Assembly (NCBI RefSeq): GCF_900601905.1
Contig: NZ_UWFA01000380.1
Span: forward strand, 219,911-283,910
DNA length: 64,000 bases
Direction of reading: 5' to 3'
Source: Pseudomonas viridiflava
GTDB lineage: Bacteria > Pseudomonadota > Gammaproteobacteria > Pseudomonadales > Pseudomonadaceae
Shown: piece after piece, positions 59,140-64,000 of the stretch
Position numbering within the stretch: position 1 is the stretch's first letter
How the letters are laid out: each line of letters begins with the position of its first letter
Notes under the pieces: generated by a model
The model's input: the letters and a program-made list of their open reading frames with translations, nothing else
The model's database searches: none
What the model was told of the DNA's origin: nothing
Made by a program: the position numbers and the translations under genes

Positions 59140-60318
59140 ATGGAAAATCTTGCGCTGTATTTTGACTACGCTGCTACCACTCCAGTTGATGAGCGTGTCA
59201 TTGAAGTCATGGTGCAATGCCTTGGCAGCACCGGTACCTTTGGTAATCCGGCGTCCAGCTCCCATGGCTATGGCCGCCAGGCCCGGTCCGCCGTGGACCT
59301 CGCGCGCCAGCAGGTTGCCGACCTCATCGGCGCTCAGGCCCGGCAAATCATCTGGACTTCAGGGGCCACGGAATCCAATAACCTGGCACTCAAGGGTGTT
59401 GCCCACAGCTATGCCCGGCTCCACCAAGGAGCAAAGGGCCATATCATCACCAGCCAGATTGAGCACAAGGCAGTCCTCGATACCGCCGCACAACTGCAGG
59501 AGGATGGCGTCGAGGTCACTTATCTGGCACCCGACGCTAATGGTCTGATCTCTGTGGAGGCGGTGCTGGGTGCCCTGCGTGAAGACACGTTTCTGGTTTC
59601 GCTGATGGTGGTCAACAACGAACTCGGCACGCTCAATGATATAGCCGTGATCGGCAAGCGCGTTCGTGAACACGGCGCGCTGTTCCACGTCGACGCCGCA
59701 CAAGGGGCGGGCAAGGTCAGGATTGATCTGGCTGAACTGGCCGTGGATCTGATGTCGTTCTCGGCACATAAGATCTATGGCCCCAAAGGCATTGGTGCGC
59801 TCTATGTTGGCCCGCGAGCCGAGCAGCGGATCGCGGCGCAGATCCATGGTGGCGGACACGAGAACGGCTTGCGCTCCGGAACGCTGGCTACCCATCAGAT
59901 TGCAGGTATGGGAGCGGCATTTGCGCTGGCTCAGCAAGTGTTCGAGGAGGAGGGCGAACAGATCCGGCGTCTGCATCAACGGCTTTGTCGCCTGTTGTCC
60001 GATGTGCCGGGATTACGCATCAACGGCGATGCGCAGCAGCGTATTGCTCACACGTTGAGCCTGACGTTTGGCAGCAATGATGTGGATTTCAATGTTCTGG
60101 GCCACGGCATCGCCTTTTCCGCGACCTCAGCGTGCAACTCGGCAAAAAACACCCCCTCGCATGTCCTTATGGCCCTTGGGCACGATGCCAAGGCCGCGAG
60201 CCAGACCATCCGTTTGAGTCTCGGACGCTTCACCGGCGAGGACGATATTGATCGCGCCGCCAGCCTCATAAAGGCCGCGCGAGTGCAGCCAGCGTTCTGG
60301 GCGGTTGCTCAGTCCTGA
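59140..60318 (+). CDS. Cysteine desulfurase, IscS/NifS-like, stand-alone
   Basis: A 392-residue PLP enzyme that removes sulfur from cysteine. YFDYAATTPVDERV opens it; ATESNNLALKGVAH and HKIYGPKGIGALYV (with the PLP lysine) follow, and the catalytic cysteine lies in ATSACNSAKNTPSHVL. It is not part of an isc, suf or nif operon, so it may serve a special sulfur transfer. The start at 59140 (MENLAL) has GGGGTGA upstream. The gene after it encodes an unrelated peptidase, 57 bases downstream. Confidence 0.9.
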   Translation: MENLALYFDYAATTPVDERVIEVMVQCLGSTGTFGNPASSSHGYGRQARSAVDLARQQVADLIGAQARQIIWTSGATESNNLALKGVAHSYARLHQGAKGHIITSQIEHKAVLDTAAQLQEDGVEVTYLAPDANGLISVEAVLGALREDTFLVSLMVVNNELGTLNDIAVIGKRVREHGALFHVDAAQGAGKVRIDLAELAVDLMSFSAHKIYGPKGIGALYVGPRAEQRIAAQIHGGGHENGLRSGTLATHQIAGMGAAFALAQQVFEEEGEQIRRLHQRLCRLLSDVPGLRINGDAQQRIAHTLSLTFGSNDVDFNVLGHGIAFSATSACNSAKNTPSHVLMALGHDAKAASQTIRLSLGRFTGEDDIDRAASLIKAARVQPAFWAVAQS

Positions 60319-60375
60319 CAGGTGCTCCATTATCTGCCCCGTCACAGGTCAATTTTCGGGTCAGCAGGAGAACCA

Positions 60376-62184
60376 ATGAGCAAGCAATCGGAAACCAGCG
60401 CCGCAGTCGCGCAACGCCTCGCCCAAACCCGGGCCTTGATGAGTCGGGAGGGGATCGATGCTTACCTGGTGCCCTCGGCTGACCCGCATCTCTCCGAGTA
60501 CTTGCCGGGGTATTGGCAGGGGCGGCAGTGGTTGTCTGGTTTCCATGGTTCGGTGGGTACGCTGATCATCACCCAGACCTTTGCTGGCGTTTGGGCTGAC
60601 AGCCGCTATTGGGAGCAGGCAACGAAGGAGCTGGCGGGCAGCGGTATCGAATTGGTCAAACTCATGCCGGGTCAGCAAGGTCCGCTGGAATGGCTCGCCG
60701 AGCAGGCCAAAGCCGATTCGGTTGTGGCGGTCGATGGCGCGGTTTTGGCGGTCGCCTCGGCACGCACCCTGGCCAGTAAGCTTTACGAGTGCGGCGCTCG
60801 TCTGCGCACCGATATGGATCTGCTCACCGAGCTTTGGCAGGATCGTCCGGCGCTGCCGACCAACCTGATATACGAGCATCTGCCGCCGCAGGCATCTGTG
60901 GGACGAGTCGAAAAGCTGTCGCGCCTGCGTGAGGTGATCGCCGAGCGCGGGGCTGACTGGCATTTCATTGCGACACTGGATGACATCGCCTGGTTATTCA
61001 ACCTGCGCGGTGCAGACGTTTCCTTCAATCCAGTGTTCATATCGTTCGCTTTGATCGGGCCCAACAGCGTAAATCTGTTTGTGGACTCGAAAAAAGTCGA
61101 TGCCCGTGTTCGTCAGAGCCTTGAGCAGGACGGCATCACGCTGGTTGAGTACACCCAGATCGGTGTGGCTCTGCGGGCCGTGCCCAAAGACGCGCGTCTG
61201 CTGATTGATCCGGCGCGTGTTACCTGCGGGCTGCTCGACTACCTGGATGCTGAAGTCTCGCTGGTAGAAGGGCTCAACCCCACAACCCTGTTCAAGTCGC
61301 AGAAAAGTGAGGCCGACACCGCGCACATTCGCCAGGCCATGGAGCAGGATGGTGCGGCGCTCTGCGAATTCTTCTGCTGGCTGGATTCTGCCCTGGGCAA
61401 CGAGCCGGTGAGCGAGCTGACCATCGACGAGAAACTGGGCCAGGCGCGGCAACGGCGTCCCGGTTATATCTCGCCTAGCTTTGCGACGATTGCCGGTTTC
61501 AACGGCAATGGAGCCATGCCGCACTATCGCGCTACGGAGCAGGAGCATGCGCAGATCGAAGGCGATGGCCTGCTGCTTATCGATTCGGGCGGGCAGTATC
61601 TGGGCGGCACCACCGATATCACGCGGATGGTCCCGATCGGGCAGCCTAGCGAAGAGCAGAAGGCTGACTGCACTCGGGTGCTCAAGGGCGTGATCGCATT
61701 GTCCCGTGCACGCTTTCCGAAAGGCATCCTGTCACCGCTGCTCGACGCGATAGCGCGCGCGCCTATCTGGGCTGACAGCGTGAACTACGGACACGGGACG
61801 GGTCACGGGGTGGGTTACTTTCTGAATGTGCATGAAGGTCCGCAAGTGATTGCCTATCAAGCACCCGCCACGCCTCAGACCGCAATGCAGCCGGGCATGA
61901 TTACTTCGATCGAGCCTGGAACCTATCGGCCGGGCCGTTGGGGTGTGCGAATCGAGAACCTGGTGATCAACCGTGACGCGGGCAAAACCGAGTTTGGAGA
62001 GTTTCTCGAATTCGAAACCCTGACTCTCTGCCCGATCGATACCCGCTGTCTGAACCTCAGCGCACTGACTGACGATGAGCGGGATTGGCTCAATGGCTAT
62101 CATGCGCAAGTCAATCAGCGCCTGAGTCCGTTGGTACAGGGCGCCGCGCTGTTGTGGCTTCGTGCCAGAACGGTTGCCGTCTGA
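60376..62184 (+). CDS. Aminopeptidase P (Xaa-Pro aminopeptidase), M24 family, long form
   Basis: A 602-residue metallopeptidase of the three-domain type seen in eukaryotes and many bacteria, longer than E. coli PepP (about 440). Two creatinase-like N-terminal domains precede the catalytic pita-bread domain. Metal ligands are visible: Asp in LLIDSGGQY and TTDITRM, His in GHGTGHGVGYF, Glu in SIEPGTY and RIENLV. It removes N-terminal residues preceding proline. AGGAG stands 7 bases before the ATG at 60376. It may share a transcript with the desulfurase gene. Confidence 0.92.
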   Translation: MSKQSETSAAVAQRLAQTRALMSREGIDAYLVPSADPHLSEYLPGYWQGRQWLSGFHGSVGTLIITQTFAGVWADSRYWEQATKELAGSGIELVKLMPGQQGPLEWLAEQAKADSVVAVDGAVLAVASARTLASKLYECGARLRTDMDLLTELWQDRPALPTNLIYEHLPPQASVGRVEKLSRLREVIAERGADWHFIATLDDIAWLFNLRGADVSFNPVFISFALIGPNSVNLFVDSKKVDARVRQSLEQDGITLVEYTQIGVALRAVPKDARLLIDPARVTCGLLDYLDAEVSLVEGLNPTTLFKSQKSEADTAHIRQAMEQDGAALCEFFCWLDSALGNEPVSELTIDEKLGQARQRRPGYISPSFATIAGFNGNGAMPHYRATEQEHAQIEGDGLLLIDSGGQYLGGTTDITRMVPIGQPSEEQKADCTRVLKGVIALSRARFPKGILSPLLDAIARAPIWADSVNYGHGTGHGVGYFLNVHEGPQVIAYQAPATPQTAMQPGMITSIEPGTYRPGRWGVRIENLVINRDAGKTEFGEFLEFETLTLCPIDTRCLNLSALTDDERDWLNGYHAQVNQRLSPLVQGAALLWLRARTVAV

Positions 62185-62235
62185 CAGCATTCATACCGGC
62201 GAGCGGGCGCTACGGCCAGGCTCGCCAGTGTGGTC

Positions 62236-62529
62236 TCAAGGATTAGCCGGTTTCTTGCAAATGATGATCATGCTGCGGCTGGTATAGCCTGCCGGATTCA
62301 AACCGAAGGGGTAGTCCCCCGGGTCCTCGACTGCATCGCCGGACTTGGCAATCACCCGGTAGTTTTTCGAGACGCAGGAATCGGTTGCCATCTGGTAACA
62401 CCTCTCCCAGGAAGAGGACAGGCCTGAGCAGTTGATGTGAATTCCACGCTTTCCCTGCTTGATGGGCTTTGCGTTGGCTGCACAGCCGGTAACGATCACG
62501 GCTAGCAGCGCTATAAAAATGTACTTCAT
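62236..62529 (-). CDS. Small lipoprotein, 97 residues
   Basis: A signal peptide (KYIFIALLAVIVTGC) ends in a VTGC lipobox with the cysteine at about residue 16. The mature part has three further cysteines (INCSGLSSSWERCYQMATDSC) and a fourth near the end (IICKKP), so disulfides are likely in the envelope. AAGGAAGGG precedes the ATG at 62529; the frame is open to 62604 without a site. It resembles uncharacterised Pseudomonas lipoproteins. Function unknown. Confidence 0.75.
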   Translation of the reverse strand: MKYIFIALLAVIVTGCAANAKPIKQGKRGIHINCSGLSSSWERCYQMATDSCVSKNYRVIAKSGDAVEDPGDYPFGLNPAGYTSRSMIIICKKPANP

Positions 62530-62707
62530 TCCCTTCCTTACCCTGGCAATTATCCAAAGCCAGAGGCTTGCCCAAATGTATTGCACAGCCACCTGACTCG
62601 ACACCCGCGCCAGATTCGAGAATCCGATTCAAGCGTCGCCAAGCCCTAAACATGGCTCAACGACGTTACAAATGCTAGTGACATCGCACATTTGAATGAA
62701 ACAAGGT

Positions 62708-63595
62708 TCAGTCTGCAGGTATCAATTGCGCATCGTCTCGCCGTGCTGTAAGGGTCGCCCCGGCCGAAGCCATAATGATTGCGCTGATCGCCAGCCATTG
62801 CAGCAAGCTCAGGTGCTCGCTGAGAAACAGTATTCCTGACAATGCACCAAATGCAGGTTCGATACTGGCCAGTGTGCCGAACGTGCGGGCAGGCATCCTT
62901 GTCAGGGCGACCATCTCCAGGCTGTAGGGGAGGGCGGTGGACAGCACTGCGACGGCTATGGCGGTGGGTATAAGGCTGATGTCCCAAAGTGCCGAACCCG
63001 CGTGAACGACGCCGATCGGGGCAATGAAGATTGCCGCGATCAGCACGCCCAGGGCCGCGGTCTGGATGCCGTTGTCTTCACCGGCCTTTTGACCGAACAG
63101 AATATAGGCTGCCCAGCAGACACCGGCGCCCAGCGCGTAGGCCACTCCTGTCATGTCCAGATTGGCGTTTTCCTGACCTATGGGGATCAATAGCAGCAAA
63201 CCGATAGCGGCCAGCGCGATCCACACGAAATCCAGTGGTTTGCGTGAGGCGAACAGGGCTACCGCCAGCGGGCCGGTGAATTCCAGCGCTACCGCAATAC
63301 CCAGAGGTACGCTGCGCAACGACATATAGAAGAGGAAGTTCATCCCGCCCAGCGCAATGCCGTAAATAAAGACGGTGCGTAGCGACTTGGCAGTGAAGCG
63401 TGCGCGCCAGGGCCTGAGTACCAGGAGCAGGATGACGCTGGCAAAGATCAGCCTCAGCGAAGTGGTGCCCTGAGCGCCGACCAAGGGGAAAAGGCTCTTG
63501 GCCAGGGATGCCCCGGTTTGTATTGACGCCATGGCAATCAGCAGCAACCCGATGGGGAACACAATAGTGGTGAGGGCGCGCGGGTTGTGGGTCAT
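62708..63595 (-). CDS. rhtA: EamA-family exporter, RhtA-like
   Basis: A 295-residue protein with ten membrane helices in two EamA halves. MASIQTGASLAKSLFPLVGA, then LRSVPLGIAVALEFTGPLAV and LPYSLEMVALTRMPARTFGT, are close to RhtA, the threonine and homoserine exporter of E. coli. The ATG is at 63595. The gene is divergent from the stable-RNA promoter region to its right. Confidence 0.9.
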   Translation of the reverse strand: MTHNPRALTTIVFPIGLLLIAMASIQTGASLAKSLFPLVGAQGTTSLRLIFASVILLLVLRPWRARFTAKSLRTVFIYGIALGGMNFLFYMSLRSVPLGIAVALEFTGPLAVALFASRKPLDFVWIALAAIGLLLLIPIGQENANLDMTGVAYALGAGVCWAAYILFGQKAGEDNGIQTAALGVLIAAIFIAPIGVVHAGSALWDISLIPTAIAVAVLSTALPYSLEMVALTRMPARTFGTLASIEPAFGALSGILFLSEHLSLLQWLAISAIIMASAGATLTARRDDAQLIPAD

Positions 63596-63755
63596 TGGCT
63601 TTCGGTCCAGGGTCGACGATTGAAGCAGCTAGGGCGCTATGATGCGGAACAATTTGCCATTGAGCAATATATTGCTCACCCATAGGTTCTCTTCTATATA
63701 GAAGCGATGAATATGGATGCCATGTACGTTTTTCACGAAAAGTTCAAATTAACGG

Positions 63756-63783
63756 TTGACGCCGTTCTGAATCTCTCTATAAT
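63756..63783 (+). promoter_or_regulatory. Stable-RNA promoter, first of a tandem pair
   Basis: TTGACG at 63756-63761 and TATAAT at 63778-63783, with a 16-base spacer, followed by a GC-rich discriminator (TCGCACCTC). This is a strong sigma-70 promoter of the rRNA/tRNA type. Confidence 0.75.
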
Positions 63784-63901
63784 TCGCACCTCTTCTGGCG
63801 CAGACAGAACGAAAAACTCCTTGATAATCAATGAGTTGGACGGTGAAGTTGGCGAAGAAGAGGTTTCGATGAGGTTGATCGGAAGCGGTGAAAAAAGGTG
63901 G

Positions 63902-63929
63902 TTGACAGCAGGTTGTAACGCTGTAGAAT
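63902..63929 (+). promoter_or_regulatory. Stable-RNA promoter, second of the pair
   Basis: TTGACA at 63902-63907 and TAGAAT at 63924-63929, with a 16-base spacer and a TCGCCTCCCGCT discriminator. The sequence to the window edge looks like the leader that precedes 16S rRNA genes in Pseudomonas, so a rRNA operon should begin a few hundred bases to the right. Confidence 0.7.
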
Positions 63930-64000
63930 TCGCCTCCCGCTAACGAGCAACGTGAAGTTGATCGAAGCGCAAGTGGTTGAAGTTGCAGAGGAAACTTTGA

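Noticed and set aside
63707..63943. 78-codon open frame
   Set aside because: It lies across two stable-RNA promoters, has no ribosome binding site and an unnatural composition.

Overview
The window is a piece of a Pseudomonas chromosome, most likely the P. fluorescens group. Evidence: high GC with typical Pseudomonas codon use; many 70-90 bp REP/REPIN doublets carrying the GTGGGAGCGAGGCTTGCCCGCGA-type core or a CTGCCGAAGGCTGCGAA core; DUF1652, phosphatidylcholine synthase and an RsmE-type CsrA; and a stable-RNA promoter region of the Pseudomonas kind at the right edge. No phage, insertion sequence, tRNA or CRISPR array was found.

Positions 1-11.9 kb carry ordinary core and accessory genes: a SulP anion transporter cut by the left edge, a ZapE/AFG1-like ATPase, RarD, an MFS permease, a PhzF-like isomerase, a PACE exporter with divergent LysR gene, phosphatidylcholine synthase, a lipid-anchored or periplasmic alpha/beta hydrolase, a LysR gene and an EamA transporter. 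From 11.9 to 21 kb there are many small or poorly known genes: a 24-residue hydrophobic peptide behind a membrane protein, a 51-residue lipoprotein, DUF1652, a DUF4174 protein, an unassigned flavoprotein behind a long AT-rich leader, a YdcH-like protein, a three-gene overlapping membrane operon (DUF3618, holin-X-like, and a disordered-tail protein), and csrA/rsmE. A chemoreceptor follows.

Positions 23.3-26.6 kb hold the gluconate module gntP, gntK and gntR with three copies of a palindromic operator centred on AGCGCT. Then come a periplasmic glycerophosphodiesterase, a frameshifted DUF4160-like/DUF2442 pair, a 2-hydroxyacid dehydrogenase, a PEBP protein and a MarR gene. At 31.6-37.1 kb a 3-oxoacid (acetoacetate or dehydrocarnitine) CoA-transferase, an AtoE permease, a LysR gene and a second GntP-family permease form a short-chain acid utilisation locus. 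Crc/Hfq-type A-rich motifs sit next to the ribosome binding sites of gntP, the CoA-transferase beta subunit and atoE.

The most interesting region is 39.2-58.6 kb: one 16-gene minus-strand exopolysaccharide operon. In transcription order it encodes a 2-oxoglutarate/Fe(II) oxygenase, a DegT aminotransferase, Wzx, a GT2, Wzb, Wzc, WbqC-like, RfaH, a GT2, a GT4, a PslG-like glycosidase, a GT4, an acyltransferase, a GT4, a WcaJ-like initiating transferase and Wza, then a strong terminator. Its 5' leader carries two ops elements (GGCGGTAGC) exactly 100 bp apart, the recruitment signal for RfaH, so the operon appears to encode its own dedicated antiterminator. It is interrupted by a four-unit REPIN array and by a 190-bp nested inverted-repeat element. 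No Wzy polymerase is present.

The right end holds a stand-alone cysteine desulfurase, an aminopeptidase P, a small lipoprotein, RhtA, and two tandem sigma-70 promoters with GC-rich discriminators that should drive an rRNA operon beyond the window.
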